A DNA stretch of 64,000 nt from Staphylotrichum longicolle (GCA_019096155.1 JAHCVI010000002.1:3472001-3536000); one strand, 5' to 3'. Shown: positions 41,540 to 53,807, numbered from the stretch's first letter. Numbers and translations: made by a program. Notes: generated from the letters alone by a model not told the origin.

Positions 41540-43461
41540 CTAGTCGAGGAAGGTGAAGAGGCCAGTATGCAGGATGTTCATAGCCCTCTCTGCATCGCGA
41601 GCATCAATGACACACGATATGTTGATCTCGCTGGCGCCTGCGCATAACATTAGCCGGTGATATCCAACGAGCCCATGGAAGGGTGATCTTACCCTGAGAG
41701 ATCATCTCGAGGTTGATGCGGTGTTCTCCGAGCGTGGAGAACATCTTGCCCGCAATGCCAACCATGTTCTTCATCTCGGCACCCACCAAGCTAAGAATGG
41801 ACATGTCGTGCAGCACGCTCACCTCGCCGCACTCGGCCCGGAGCTGCTCCACCGCCTGATCAAAGTTGCCGAACTCGGAGGATGCCGTGTGAACGGCGAT
41901 GGAGACATGCACCTCACTCGTAGAGATGAGATCTACCGAGATGCGCTGCTGGTTGAGAATGGAGAACACCCGGGCCAAAAACATGTGGGCTATCGACCGC
42001 TTGTTGGAGTGAATGTTGATGATGGAGATTTTGTCCTTGACCGTGACGGCCGTGGGCCGCTTCGGCTTCTTGCGGCGTGACGGGTCTGACGGCTGTCTCG
42101 TCCGTTGGATGCGCTGGTCCGCAGCCAGCAGGGGATCCGGCTTCACAATGGTGCCTTCGCCACGGGGATTCTTGACGTTCTTGATGCGAATCGGGATCGG
42201 GGGCACCGCCTTGATGACCTGGTCCATGGTCAAGTGGTGGATGACTTCGGAGCCGTAAAAGGTCAATTCCGCCGCCTCGGAGGGGGTGATGAACGGGATG
42301 AGCCTCGCGGTCGGCACTTTCGTGGGGTCGGCAGTGAAGATGCCGTCTACCTCCTTCCAGATCTGGAGCTCCTCGGCCTTGAGGCCTACCGCTACCAGGG
42401 ACGCACACAGGTCAGTGTACCCGCGCCCAATGTCGCCGTCCAAGAGACTGCCGGGAACGTTGCCGAAGAAGCCAGTTACGACGGGTACCCGGTCTTCGCA
42501 GGCCAGGATTTTCTTGGAAATGGCGCTGGCGGCAAACTTGTAAAAAGCAGAGTCAAGCCGACCCGGGCTGTCTAGGTGCATGATGTCGGCCAAGTCGATG
42601 TACTCGGCTTCCACCCCCTTTAGGAAGCCACATCAGCATGAAAGCCAGAGGAGGTGGTGTGTATGGATGACTTACCCTATCCTTGAGAAGATATGTCATG
42701 AACCTGCAGCTCAACTTCTCTCCGAAGCTGACGACCCTATCCTTGGCGCGGGAGTTGATCTCCAGATTGAAGCGCTTGGCAGCAGACAGGTAGTCAACAA
42801 GGATCTCGCACTCGGTCTCAGTCTCAGCCTTCAAAAGAGTACTAAGCTTGGGGTCCCGGATGAAGGTGTCGGCGGCGGCGACATGGTCGACACAGATCTC
42901 GTCGACGATGTGCTTGGCCTCGCCCAGCAAATCTTCCTGAGCCTCACGGTCACTGGCTGCGGCGACTATTGCGCGCAGTTTCTTGTAGACCTCCAGTAAC
43001 CTGCACGAAAGGGCACGTTGTCAGTCATCCCGCAAGCCATTGACTAATCAGGGGAGATCATGCAACCGCTCGGTTTTTGGGGTGCGTGGGGGAGCGGACG
43101 AGTGGAAGCAAAACAAATTCAAGGAATTGTGCCGAGTCAGGACCATAACCTGGCACCACGTTCTCTCAACTCACCTGCTCGTGGTCCCAGTGACCTTCTT
43201 GCCGGTGCTCCGCGCCGAACACACAACCACGACCCGGTTGTTCTCGACATAATTCCTGTACCCCTGAGTCAGCTCACTGCCCCTTTTCTCCTTGATTTGC
43301 GTTGCAGCGGAATCATACCTGACGATGCCTTCTGCAATCTTGTCGGGGAATTTGCCAACGCTTGTGCCTCCAAACTTCTGCACAACCCAGCCCCGAGAGC
43401 TGGGGTTCTTCAACAACTGCCGGGCCATCTCGGGATTGTCCAGCGACAACGGCGGACTCAT
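41540..43461 (-). CDS. hom3: Aspartokinase
   Basis: Exons 43461-43175, 43000-42676, 42617-41693 and 41637-41540 encode 544 residues in phase. The catalytic domain begins WVVQKFGGTSVGKFPDK (KFGGTSVG at residues 29-36). It has VVVVCSARSTGKKV, SFGEKLSCRFMTYLL, VVTGFFGNVPGSLLDGDIGRGYTD (in blocks) and KEVDGIFTADPTKVPTARLI. A linker is followed by two ACT domains: ISIINIHSNKRSIAHMFL..., and SLVGAEMKNMVGIAGKMFS, ending GLFTFLD. Known reaction: ATP plus L-aspartate to 4-phospho-L-aspartate, the first step to threonine, methionine and isoleucine, with feedback control through the ACT domains. A GCN4/CPC1-type TGACTCA abuts the start codon and another lies about 1 kb upstream, which fits general amino-acid control. 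Confidence 0.96.
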
Positions 43462-43468
43462 TGACTCA
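43462..43468. promoter_or_regulatory. CPC1/GCN4-type site (TGACTCA) at hom3 start
   Basis: TGACTCA directly adjoins the hom3 ATG (on the coding strand TGAGTCAATG). Known: CPC1/GCN4 bZIP factors bind TGASTCA upstream of amino-acid synthesis genes. Its position in the leader is unusually close for an activator site, so it may be chance. Confidence 0.35.
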
Positions 43469-45878
43469 GAGTTCAGAGTGGAGATGGTGAAGGATCTGGA
43501 ACTGCCACAGAGATGCAGCAGGTGAACAAAAAAGGGCGCAGGACTTGTTCAGACAGGAAGAAGACCGAAGAGAAGGCCAAATGACCCAATGGCACTTCTC
43601 AGAAGAGGAAGATTGTTGTTGTTTGTCGTTGAGGATCGAGGTCGCGCAACTGTGGATGACAATGCACCGCGGGGGAGGGGCTGCTTTTTTAACGACCGCA
43701 GCAACCCGGAATCCGGGGTATTTGACCTCGACGGGAACCAAAAAAAGGCCAGGCAAAGTCGCTCGAATCAGGCTCGGTCTAGCAACGATGGGATAGCCCG
43801 TTTAGGGAAGGGCCAAGGGCGCCGTGGTGCGGGATATGCTGACTGGGAAAGAGAGTGAATTCCGTGAATGAGGGCGGGCAGTGGTTGAGGTGCCCTGTTG
43901 GTTCAAGCCACTGAAACCCTGGTTTGGGGGGATGTTGCGTGGGTTAAAAAACTCCCAAGGATACGAGAAAAGTACAAGTTTACGATCGACCCGAGCTGGA
44001 GCCGGGAGGCGATGACAAAATAACAGAAGTCACAAAGGGCCAGAGGGTCCAATCCGCCCCGGGAGCCCCCCGAGCTCGCCCGCCTCTTTCGAGTCACCAA
44101 TGCCCAAACGCCTAATTCGGAGGCAAGGTTTTCCAGACTCGCTCATGAAGAGGAACCCCTGCTTGGGTTGCAGCAGTGGGGCAAAGCCACCACGGTGGGG
44201 ATGACGGGCCCTGGGCCGCCACGGGTGGGGTGCATTGGGTGATGAATTGAAACATCTCAGTGAGGTTGTCCTTTGCCCTGAATGTTGGCCGTGGAAACAA
44301 GCGAGGGTGATGCTTGCGAGCAAGGAGAACACCTGTGTGGCATTTCGGCCTGGACGATTCCAACGTTGCACTATTTTTACTTCTGGAAGCTCCCAGATGG
44401 GCAACCTGGAAGTTCAGCCGACCTGTCTTCCAAGGTGCTCGTGTCCTGCCCTTTCATCCAGGAAGGTTCGCTCTCCATTCGATTCGATGGTGACTCAATG
44501 CATCGGCCCCTGGCCCGTGCGACCCCGGCAATTCTGAAGCGGACCTATCCATGGATCGGTTGATCCAGATGGAGGATGGAGGACAAGGGTCCATCCAGCA
44601 CCACGAACGACCCCACCGGGCGGCGGGCGCACACCCGACAACCGCTCATCTGCCCGAGAAGTGTACCCGACGGCTGAGCAGCAACAGCCTCCCCAACCCG
44701 GGACCCGATATTTATTTTTGGAGTTTGCCCAAAACCTACTGCAGGCGGGACTTGACACAATCGGCCCCGATCTCAATCAGACAGACAGAACTCTCCAACC
44801 GCACATTGAAGGCCGGAGAAACCAACAAGCCAAGCATAACCCCCAGTCGAACGGCTCACCGAACACCCAGACCAGCCCCAGACAACTAATGACGCCCCAA
44901 ATACAAATGCGGGATGTCCTCGCGTGCCCCATGTGCTGCGCGGGAGGCCATCGCCAAGCTGCACTCTAAACTGCCCGGCTCGGTCTGGGGTAGACCCGTC
45001 CTCACATGGGAGTGGACGAGAATTGCCGGCCGCCTTCCCCAAACAAAGTCACCGAAGCCCCCCACTCACCACGGGCCGTGCCTGGGTTTAGGTAACTCTG
45101 CTCTGCTTTAAGCCATACCCCATGTGGGCCTGTGGTGTAGGTACATAGTGTACACACACAGTAAGATTCGCGAAGTTGTAGTGTATGTCCTCGTTCTGGG
45201 CGAGAGCCTCAAGTTGAGATGCCAGACAAAAGAATCAGAGCATGTCGAGCACAAAACAGGCGACAGTGCAAGCACGTACATTGCCACGAACATCACGCCT
45301 TCAGGAACAGTGCCCTCCAGATACCGGGTCTACAATGCCTTTATTTGACACAACTAAGGAAAACCGCCGTGGGACGCTCTCTTTTAAAAAAATGCTGATG
45401 GCTCCAGACTCGCCTGCTCCAACCAAACCATACCACTCACTGCACGAACCACGGACCCCGGCAATGGTGCCCGCCCCTCTCCACATGTTCCCAAATTCCA
45501 TGTTTTCCTTGCGAGTGGAGAGGTCTCCTTGAATCCTCAATGTAAACGATATATACAACACGTTCGACAATGCCAACAAATTCCCGCCCTGCCACCTTCC
45601 CATGCGCCATGATTATCCCTCTAATCTCTCCGCAAAGCCTTCCAAACATGCGAGGAACGCGGGCAAACCGGAACGCAACCCAAGAGATCGGTCGTCACCC
45701 CCCTTCCCGAGATGTCTAGCATATTGCACAGCCGAGGTATATCTTCGACGCGAGAATCTCTCTTTCACGAGCGAGTGAAAGCCCTCGCTCAGCATAGCGA
45801 GTATCCCCACATCCCGTCCGTCCCTCCATCCATTCACCAGCCAACCGAGCCGGGTGACCAGTCCGGTCTGGCTTTGTT
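43469..45878. other. 2.4-kb upstream region of hom3
   Basis: Between the hom3 start (minus) and the 3' end of the Mdl-like gene (minus). It contains a second TGACTCA at 44491-44497. Open frames are short and give no recognisable protein. Confidence 0.5.
44491..44497. promoter_or_regulatory. Second TGACTCA upstream of hom3
   Basis: An exact CPC1/GCN4 consensus about 1.03 kb before the hom3 start. A seven-base site is expected several times by chance in 64 kb, so weight is low unless conserved. Confidence 0.25.
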
Positions 45879-48337
45879 TCAGCGCCCCTTTCTCTCGTCC
45901 TCGCTCAGCCCCTCCTCCTCCTCCTCGGTGACATCCTCCTCCTCCTCCTCCTCCCGCTCCAACTCCTCCTCAATCTCCTCCACCTCCAGAATCCTGCCGC
46001 CCGCGGAGGGCGCCCGATGGTCCGCGGCCACCTCGCCGCCGCTCATCTGCCACTCCATGAGCTTGCTGAACGCGCTGTTCTTGTCGGCGCTCAGCGCGGC
46101 GTAGCTGCCGACCTCGGCGACGGTGCCCTCGCTCGAGAGCACGATGATGCGGTCGGACCGCTTGATGGTCGACAGGCGGTGGGCGATGGAGATGGTGGTG
46201 CTGCGGCCCTGGAGCAGCGCGGCGAGCGCCGAGTTGACGAGCGTCTCCGACTCGGCGTCGAGGGCCGACGTCGCCTCGTCGAGCAGCAGGATGTCCGGGT
46301 CCTTGAGCAGCGCGCGCGCGATGGCGATGCGCTGCTTCTGCCCGCCCGAGAGCTGCGCGCCGCGCGCGCCCACCTGCGTCTCGAGCCCTTCGGGGAAGTC
46401 GCTGATGAAGCCGCAGTTGGCCTTCTTGGCCGCGGCGATGATCTCGGCCCGCGTGGCGCCCGGGTTGCCGTACGAGATGTTCTCGGCGATGGTGCCCGAG
46501 AAGAGCACGGGTTCCTGCGCGACCATGCCGATGCGCCGGCGGAGGGATTTGACGTTCATCTTGGAAATGTCGACGCCGTTGATGGTGATCGAGCCGCTGC
46601 TAGGGTTGTAGAAGCGTAAGAGTAGAGACGCCACGGTAGACTTGCCGCCGCCCGAGGGCCCGACGATGCAGACGTTGCTGCCGGAGGGGATCTCGAAGTC
46701 GAGGCCGTTGAAGATGGTGACGGCCGGCCTTGTGGGGTAGGCAAATGTGACGTTGGAGAACTTGATGGGGCCTTGCGCCGAGGTGACCTTGACGCCCACC
46801 GTCTGGTGGATCGTTGGCTTGCGGTCCTGGAGCTCAAACAGGCGACTGGCAGCGCCGACGCCCTTCATAAGCTCCGAGTAAAAGCCGCTGAGGCCGAAGA
46901 GACTGGATCCTGCAAAAGCCGTGTACATCATGAACGACGTCAGGTCGCCGAGCGACATGGTTCCTGAGCGGACGAGGTTGCCTCCGACAATCAGCATGGC
47001 CAGGATGGTCATGTTACCCGCCCAGCTGGTCGTGGCAAAGAAGGTACCCGAGATGAACGACTCCTTCTTGCCCAGCGCAAAAACCTTTCTGACTTGCTTG
47101 CTGTACCGGCCGATCTCCTGAACCTCGCCGGCAAAAGCCTGGCTCGTCTTGACGTTGCCCAAACGCTCCTCGGCAATCTTTGTCAGCGTACCCAGATTCT
47201 TCTGCATCTGCCGGCTCAGGTGCCGGATGCTGCGTCCGTACAGAACGGCACCGATGGCCATCGGCGGGACCATGACGAAGATGATGGACGTCAACTTGGG
47301 GCTCATCCAGGCCATCATGACAAACCCAGCGGCGCCGCTAACCAGCGCGCGCAGGCCGTCCGACATGTTCTGTGTGATGCTCTTGCCGACAACGACCGTG
47401 TCGGAGCTCAGGCGCGAGATCAGGTCGCCGACTCGGTTGGCGTCAAAGAACTCGGCATCCTGCACGTACGTGCGGCGGTAGAGCTGGGTCCTCAGCCGCG
47501 ACACCACACGCTCGCCCACGATCCGCAGTAGGATGATCCTTCCAAAGTTGGCAGTAGCACCGATGGTCAGGACCGCAGCGAGGGCAAAGAAGAACTGTCG
47601 CAGGGTGAGACCGAAGATCTGAACCTCATCGATTGGGCCCTTGGTGGAGAGGTCCATGATCCTGCCGACGGAGAACGGAATCGACATGGTGACGGCCGAC
47701 GAGATGAGCAAGAGGACGAATGCTGCACCGAGCCACCTGATTTCGGGCGCGCAATCTTGACGAGCCGCCAGACCTCGGACAGCCCCGGTTTGCCGCGGGC
47801 GCCAACGCCCTCCTTAGAAAGCCGGGCGCTCATGTTGATGTGGGCTGCTTTGGCAGCCTTCTCGCTCCGCTGGAATCCGTGGGCCTCGAGGTGCTGGTCG
47901 ACCTCCTTCTCTTTTCGCTTCCGGCTGGACCGGCTTTTCCTTGTTGCCGGCGGCCACTTCCTTCGCCCCATTCTTCTGCTCGCACCTCGGCCGGGTCATC
48001 GAGAGGTGCCGGAGCGCGTTGACTGGGGACGCCCATCGGGGCTGTCCCAGGCACTGCCGCAGCCCAAAGGGGGGGACTGTGTGGCGGCGGTCGGGAGCGT
48101 GGACGTGGTCGCCCGGGGTATCGTAGGGGTCTTCCAGCCCCCGGAGCTGGAAGAGAACGGGCGGGGTGTCTGACGGCGGGTGGCGGGGGATGCCGACGGG
48201 AAGAGGGGAGACGCAGCGACCGCAGCTGCAACTGGCGGGCCCGAGAGGGTGAAGCCGGGGGCGACGCCGGCGCCGAGGGCGCGTTGCGGGAGCAGCGCAG
48301 CGCGGCGCATGGCCACAGCTGCCGCTCCCGAAACCAT
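45879..48337 (-). CDS. mdl1: Mitochondrial ABC half-transporter, Mdl1/Mdl2 type (frameshifted N-terminal part)
   Basis: The open frame below 47711 contains a six-helix ABC-B membrane domain (LLISSAVTMSIPFSVGRIMDL, FFDANRVGDLISRLSSDT, FVMMAWMSPKLTSIIFVMVPP). Its nucleotide-binding domain has Walker A GPSGGGKST, Q-loop MVAQEPVLFSG, signature LSGGQKQRIAIARAL, Walker B ILLLDEATSALD and H-loop SIAHRLSTI. The tail is very acidic (Glu runs). Upstream, MVSGAAAVAMRRAALLPQRALGAG at 48337 looks like a mitochondrial presequence. Known: Mdl1/ABCB10-type half-transporters form homodimers in the inner membrane and export matrix peptides. The coding frame breaks near 47744-47748 (a lost base in CCCGG; restores ARPEIRWLGAAF) and near 47912-47915 (A-run). 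The presequence and linker also lie in different frames between about 47990 and 48150. The N-terminal third is therefore uncertain in detail. Confidence 0.88.
45904..45972 (-). repeat. CCT/GAG-rich acidic tail repeat
   Basis: Repeated CTC/CCT triplets on the plus strand encode Glu runs in the C-terminal tail of the Mdl-like transporter. Simple-sequence coding tract. Confidence 0.7.
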
Positions 48338-49194
48338 GATGATTTGTGGTGCTTCTCGTCGCGCTGGCGCAAACCCGTTTGTATTTTTTCCTTGCTAGTT
48401 GGGGAGGCGGAACGGTCGGAGGGATGTCATGTTGCGGTTGCGGAGGTCAGTGGCCGGTGTTCCGAGACCATGCCGCGCAGTTTACTGTTCGTCGCCGGGA
48501 AGGAAGGGAAGGGAGCGAAACAAGCGCAAGAGAGAAAAATCACCGGGCCGATCCATGGTGTTCCGACCGGACCCCGGCTCTGGCGGATCCCTGGCCCTGC
48601 AATTTCTGGGCGAATCGGGATTCCGTCATGCGCAAACGCCGAGCCGCAGCCCTTGTGGCCGATGCAGCCGCTTGGCATGCTGGATGCGGCTTGTGGTGCG
48701 GCTTTTCCTTGGACATAGGGCGGCTGCACCAAGCTGCCTCCAAGCTGCACCAAGCTCCGGCTTGGCATGGCACACAGCTTGGAGCCCCTGCATCAAACCC
48801 CTCCCAAGCACCTCAACATCAACAGCAAAAAGGGGCAGCTCTCAAAATCCTCCAATTCGCTCACTCCACACTCTCCCAGCACAGTTGCGCTACAACACCT
48901 TTGACAATGTCCCAAAGTGGAACCCATGATACAATTTGCCCCCCTGCTTTCTCCCAATATCGTTCCTCAGACAGCCGGCCGCTTCCGTCTCTTCCCCCTA
49001 TCTCGCGAAAGCTGGAATTCACACTCATCCCCGAAAAATGATGCTTTTAACTCTGCCAATGAACCAGCCCAGGAGCAAATCAACGAAGCGAGGTTGTTGA
49101 ATGAGAAAGGCCGCGTCCCAAGCCGAACCAAAGGCATCAATGCAAAACCTTGAATCCTGCTCAGAGAATGCTGAGGCTCCAGATGTCAAGATCT
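48338..49194. other. Intergenic region, mdl1 promoter and rtt103 3' flank
   Basis: 857 bp. Near 48728-48785 there are three CCAAGCT words and inverted AGCTTGG words spaced by about 10 bp. No gene recognised. Confidence 0.5.
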
Positions 49195-50629
49195 CTACCC
49201 CTGACTGTCCTTGCGCAGCATCTCCTTGACATCCGCATCGATTCCATCATCGCCTCCCAAGTCTGGAAACTCCTCCGAGGCCTCGATCTTGCGTTTCTTG
49301 GTTCCATTGAGCGGTACGGCCTGGTATTGAGAAGCCAGGTTCGAGAGCATCTCAAGGTCCGGGGCCGAGCTTGGGAACGCAGACTGAGCGTTCGCAGAGG
49401 CGGGTGCTCCGTGAAACGGCACGGATTGAGGCTGGCCGTTCTGGGCCTCGGGACCAGTAGACGAATTGCCGTAAAAGTCATCAACGTGGTCCTGGACATG
49501 GGGCGGCGTGAGGGCCTCGACCTGCGGGCGATCGGGCTCGGGAACAGGACTCCCCGAAGCGTGACCGGACGGCGACTGGTCCTCTCCGGTTGCAGAGAGG
49601 CCGCCAATAATGGCCATCTCCACCGCCTGCCGCTTCTGCTCGACCTCGGTTCGGCGACCGCTCAACTGCATCATTTGGTTCTCGTCGGCGTCAAGTGCTT
49701 CTCGGTTCGTGGCTAGAAGCTTCTCTAGTTCCTTGATGAGGTCCTTACGAGCCCGGATGCACTGAGTGACAGCCCCTTCGGCATTTGCCAGGGTCTTGAG
49801 GAGACCACTGAGTCGTGCTGCCTGCACCGGGAGGGCGGCGTTGGTGCTTGCCGGATCGGCTGACTTCTCATAATCAGCATTGGCGGTGCTGAGCGAGTTC
49901 TTCATGGGCTGAAGGGCCTTGGCAATGGCCTGCTGCGGTGCGACCAAAGCAGTGAGCTCCGGGGGGATGGAGATGGATGGGCCTGAGTGTGAGCCGAATC
50001 CATGACCGCCAAAGCCGCTAACATTAGCTGCGGGTCGAGTCCTATCGATTTCTGCCAGGCCATGTCAGCAAGAGCTCAGCAAGTCTCAACGTCGCGGTAC
50101 CTACCCGCGAGCCTGTTCTCTAGATCCTGGAGGACCTCCTTGTCAAAAATGCTCCGCTCCCTCCACACGTCCACAACTCTTCGCAACTTCGCCTGGACAT
50201 CAGCTGGAGCACCCTTGTAAGTCACCGACGCGGCATCTGCGATGAATGGAGAGAAGGCGTTCAAAAAATCCTCCTTGTGCCGAGCCTTGGACTGCTGTGT
50301 GACTTCTGTTGACAAAGGTTAGCAGCGACTCAAAGTCGACCCCCAAACAATGCACGAACCATTGGCGAGGTAGATCATGTTCAGCCGCTTCGAGCTCGGC
50401 AAGTCTTTCAGTTTGGTCAGCCACAAGTGAACCGTCTGAGATGCATGTCGTCTGCATTGAGTGGTTAGCGGCAGGCAAGCAAATAGCAAACCATTTTTGT
50501 GATGATTGTGATGATTGTGATGGGTTCTCACCGGTGGAACATGATCCATTGCGCGGTGGTGGCAATGCTCTCATGGCTCTCGTTCAGTGCCGACAGCTTT
50601 GAGAGCACAGCATCGTCCGTGTAGGCCAT
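49195..50629 (-). CDS. rtt103: CID-domain RNA polymerase II CTD-interacting protein, Rtt103-like
   Basis: Exons 50629-50532, 50451-50360, 50305-50105 and 50051-49195 give 415 residues in phase. The N-terminal CID domain reads MAYTDDAVLSKLSALNESHESI, ATTAQWIMFHRRHASQTVHLWL, KRLNMIYLANEVTQQSKARHKEDF, with VVDVWRERSIFDKEVLQDLENRLA closing the fold. A central helical region with coiled-coil character follows (LLKTLANAEGAVTQCIRARKDLIKEL, VEQKRQAVEMAII), and then a Pro/Ser-rich tail with a KKRKIE basic patch. Known role: Rtt103/CREPT-type proteins bind Ser2-phosphorylated CTD and recruit the Rat1 termination machinery. The length is close to that of the yeast protein. Divergent from clathrin light chain. 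Confidence 0.88.
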
Positions 50630-51329
50630 GGCGGACGGATGGGGCGAAAGGCTGGAAACGGCAATACGAAGGCGGAGGATGTGGGTGAAACAACAAAGCC
50701 GCAAGACTGAATGTGGTTATGTGTTGGGTGTGATGGTCGCGGTGGTGATGGCGTGGCGGCTGTGATGTTTATTGGTGTTGGCTTCCAATCAGAAGCTCAC
50801 GAATTACGATCCCAGACGAATTCCCTTGTTGACAAGGACAGCTGAGAGGTCCGTCGGCTCTGCACAATCTATGTCTGCAACGGGATCACCCAACCTGGAC
50901 TTGAGCAATCCAGAATACCAGAAAGATCCCCTTGCTTCCAGACTGTCTAGCGTGACTAAGATACTGAGCAGTGTGCACAAGAGCGTGGTGTGTGGTCAAC
51001 TTGTTTGGCAAAAGTGGAAAGCGGAAGAGTTGGAGGAGCAGGAAGCTGGATTGGAGCTTGCTGGTTGCATCAGAGCATTGTTTTGGGTAAGGCAGTTACG
51101 GATAGCTGAATGCGGCACCGTGCATACCCCGACAATACAATATCTGACCCCTGTCTGTTGCACCTCACTGGACCAGGGGCCAGCGCAGCCCAGCAACCTG
51201 GCGCAATCAAAGGCACCTTCCAGATTCCCCATCTTGATCACCACCGTACCCATCGTTGCTTTCAACTCGCCGCTTCTTTCTTCACCTGATTTTACAGTCG
51301 CTATAAGCATTCTCATTGCGACCGTCAAG
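50630..51329. promoter_or_regulatory. Divergent promoter region, rtt103 / clc1
   Basis: 700 bp between divergent start codons. It contains GT-rich low complexity near 50700-50770 (GTGATGGT-like words). No defined element. Confidence 0.45.
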
Positions 51330-52158
51330 ATGGCTGACCGATTCCCCTCGTTGGAGGACTTCGACTCCGGTGGTAAGACAGCCCAACGGCCCGCATCCGT
51401 TGGCATCGTTTCTGACCCTGCGGACAGCCCAGACGGATGTTAGGGACACATCGGACGCGCCCTCAGGGAGCAATTTTCTAGAGCGGGAGAAGGCCATTCT
51501 CGGCGCCGACGCCAACCAGTTTGCCACAGTCGAGGACGCCGACTTTGACGACGGCGACGACGACCTGCTTGGTGGTGGCGGCGTCAGCTCCCCCGGCAAC
51601 AACGCTGCTTTCGAGAACCAGTTCCCCGACATTAGCAGCCCTAACGAGGTATGAGGGGACACCAAAATATCTGCAAGCACCGACTTGTTCTAACCCGGCG
51701 AATCGCAGGGCGTCGCACCCGGCGGCACGATCACCGGCCCCTCAGTGAGCTACAACTCAGGCTACCAGCCCTACACCGAGGAGGAGGAGGAGCCCGAGGT
51801 GATCAAGGAGTGGCGGGAGAAGCGGGACGCCCAGATCCAGAAGCGAGCAGAGCAGTTCGCCCAGCAGCGCGACGAGACGGTCCGGGAAGCCCAGCAAAAC
51901 ATCGACGACTTCTACGAGAACTACAACAACAAGAAGGAGAAGGGAATTGCGCAAACCCGCAAGGAGGCTGAACAATTCCTCGCCAGCCGCGAGGACACCA
52001 CCTCGGGCGGCACGAGCTGGGAACGCATCTCCAAGATTGTTGATGTGAGCGGGAAGGGTGCGAAGGGTGGCGCGGCCGGCTCGGGCAAGGAGCGGTTCCG
52101 TGAGCTGCTTATGAGTCTACGGAAGGACGAGAAGGCCCCCGGGGCCGAGGGGTACTAG
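51330..52158 (+). CDS. clc1: Clathrin light chain
   Basis: Exons 51330-51372, 51428-51648 and 51709-52158 encode 237 residues. MADRFPSLEDFDSG is followed by an acidic segment (ATVEDADFDDGDDDLL) and the family's conserved EEEEEPEVIKEWREKRD. A long helix that binds the heavy chain comes next (AQIQKRAEQFAQQRDETVREA, NIDDFYENYNNKKEK). The C-terminal TSWERISKIVDVSGKGA and FRELLMSLRKDEKAPGA are typical of fungi. Known role: it regulates clathrin-cage assembly at the trans-Golgi and plasma membrane. It works in the same pathway as AP-1 gamma at 58226, but nothing suggests co-regulation. No frameshift. Confidence 0.95.
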
Positions 52159-52537
52159 AGCCGTCGGCCGAGGGGCGGGCGATGACAGAACGGCGGTGGT
52201 TCCTCCCAATGCACACCATCACAGCCGGCAACCATGACAATGACAATATCAAAATCACATTTAATGTACTTCTAGAAGGGGACCTCTTGATTTGCAGGCT
52301 CAGGAATTCTGATATTCAGCAATGCAGGCGTCGGAGAGGAATGAGAGCACCACGCTTCGCACACAAAGTTTGAGACTTGGGACGCATTGCACATAGAAAA
52401 CACCGGCCAGACAGGCCTCGAATTCTCTCACATCGTAAGCACCCCGGGCTACCCTCTATTTCTCCGCCGTGCCTCTACATATACAAGCGCCAATCCTCCT
52501 CTATCAACCCTTTAGCTGCCCTCTCCGAGTGCAGCCT
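52159..52537. other. Convergent 3' region, clc1 / cox7
   Basis: 379 bp between convergent stop codons; probably both 3' UTRs. Nothing recognised. Confidence 0.45.
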
Positions 52538-53150
52538 TTAGTCGCTGAACCAGGTGTTCTTGCCATAGATCTTGCGGCACATGGCGTACATGGTAGCTGC
52601 AGACATTTCCACCGGTCAGTATCGCAAGCCCCGAGCGCTCACAGAGCTTGTGGGATGGTGGTGTGAAACATACCGGCAGTGGTACCCCAAAGGACGATGT
52701 TGTAGGGCGTCAGGAAGTAGGGGCTGCGGGGGCTCTGTTGGCCGAGCAAAAAGAAATCCCGTCAGTACAATGCCATTTGATTCCATGTTCTCCATCCCTT
52801 CTCTCCCTCCACACGTCCAGCCAGCCACATCCTCCCTTTCCCTCCTCTTCTCCATTGGGTTTCTTTCAAACATGCGGGGAGGAGCAGACTCACGATCCTC
52901 CAGATGCGAGTGTGGGCCTTGTAGGCAGCCTGGTACCTCCGCTGCTGCTCGGGGACCTTGTTCGGCGCGTCGATGAGACTACGTTGATGAGGGCCTCGTT
53001 AGCTCTTTCTGTCCTTTTCGTTCGATTGCATCGTACGATCCGAGGTTTTGCGCGGTAAATCTTGCCAACTGCAATTGCGTCGGCAGCGCGGATTGCGACG
53101 GAGCGGCATCGAGGGGGAATGTAATGCTTGGAAATTGCTGCTTACCCCAT
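52538..53150 (-). CDS. cox7: Cytochrome c oxidase subunit 7 (VIIa-type)
   Basis: Four exons: 53150-53146 (only ATGGG), 52978-52894, 52734-52674 and 52596-52538. The 69-residue product reads MGLIDAPNKVPEQQRRYQ, AAYKAHTRIWRI, SPRSPYFLTPYNIVLWGTTAAT, MYAMCRKIYGKNTWFSD. One membrane helix spans the NIVLWGTTAATMYAMC region. Known role: a small nuclear-encoded subunit of complex IV in the mitochondrial inner membrane. The five-base coding part of exon 1 and the small exons explain why no single open frame covers it. All three junctions give the right phase. The identification rests on size, topology and the QRRYQ / RSPYF pattern. Confidence 0.85.
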
Positions 53151-53807
53151 CTTGATTGAGTGGAGTGGGGATTGGTGTCGGGGCGGCTGCTGGTGGTGCT
53201 GAGAGACCGAGGTGTGGTGGTGATGTGGTGTTGCTTGGAGCGAGCTCTCGGGAGTTGTCGCTTCATGACGAGTGGGTTGCTCCCAAGCGGGTGGTCAGTG
53301 CTCAGGGTTGACTCAGCAAGGGTTTTTCGTGTTGGTTGCCGAGAGTTACTTGAGCTTCAACCCTGGTCTGCTCCTGCTCCACTTCCGGCCAGGAACTGAG
53401 CTCGATCTTCGGGGCAAGATCTGGGAGCTCAGTTTGAGAGTGTTAAGAGACCCTGAAACGTCCTGAATTGTCCATTACGATACATTGAGAAAGAGACTCT
53501 TGCTGGACGGGATGATTGGCAAGCAACGGCAGTTGGCGTTTCTCTAAAAGCGGCTATCACAAACTCCCCACCTTTTGTTGTACGAACCGAGCATTCTGCC
53601 ATGACATCACCGTCAGAGTGTAGGGTTCGTGGATAACACAATGTTTGATGGAAGCTTCACGCTCTTGATCCTCCGAGCGCCCTAGGTATAATACAGAGAA
53701 AAAGTCCAACCTGCAAAGTCCCGCCAAGCCGCCCATGAAAGACTCTAATCCCGCTAGCCCGGTTCTAATCAACACCATCTTTCATACATATACGCGCTCA
53801 AGATACG
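53151..53807. other. cox7 promoter and tlg2 3' flank
   Basis: 657 bp between two minus-strand genes. Nothing recognised apart from a lone TGACTCA near 53309, probably chance. Confidence 0.45.

Noticed and set aside
46017..46619. 200-codon plus-strand open frame opposite the ABC nucleotide-binding domain
   Set aside because: Antisense shadow; the minus strand carries all ABC motifs.
53306..53315. TGACTCA upstream of cox7
   Set aside because: A seven-base word expected several times by chance in the window; cox7 is not an amino-acid synthesis gene.
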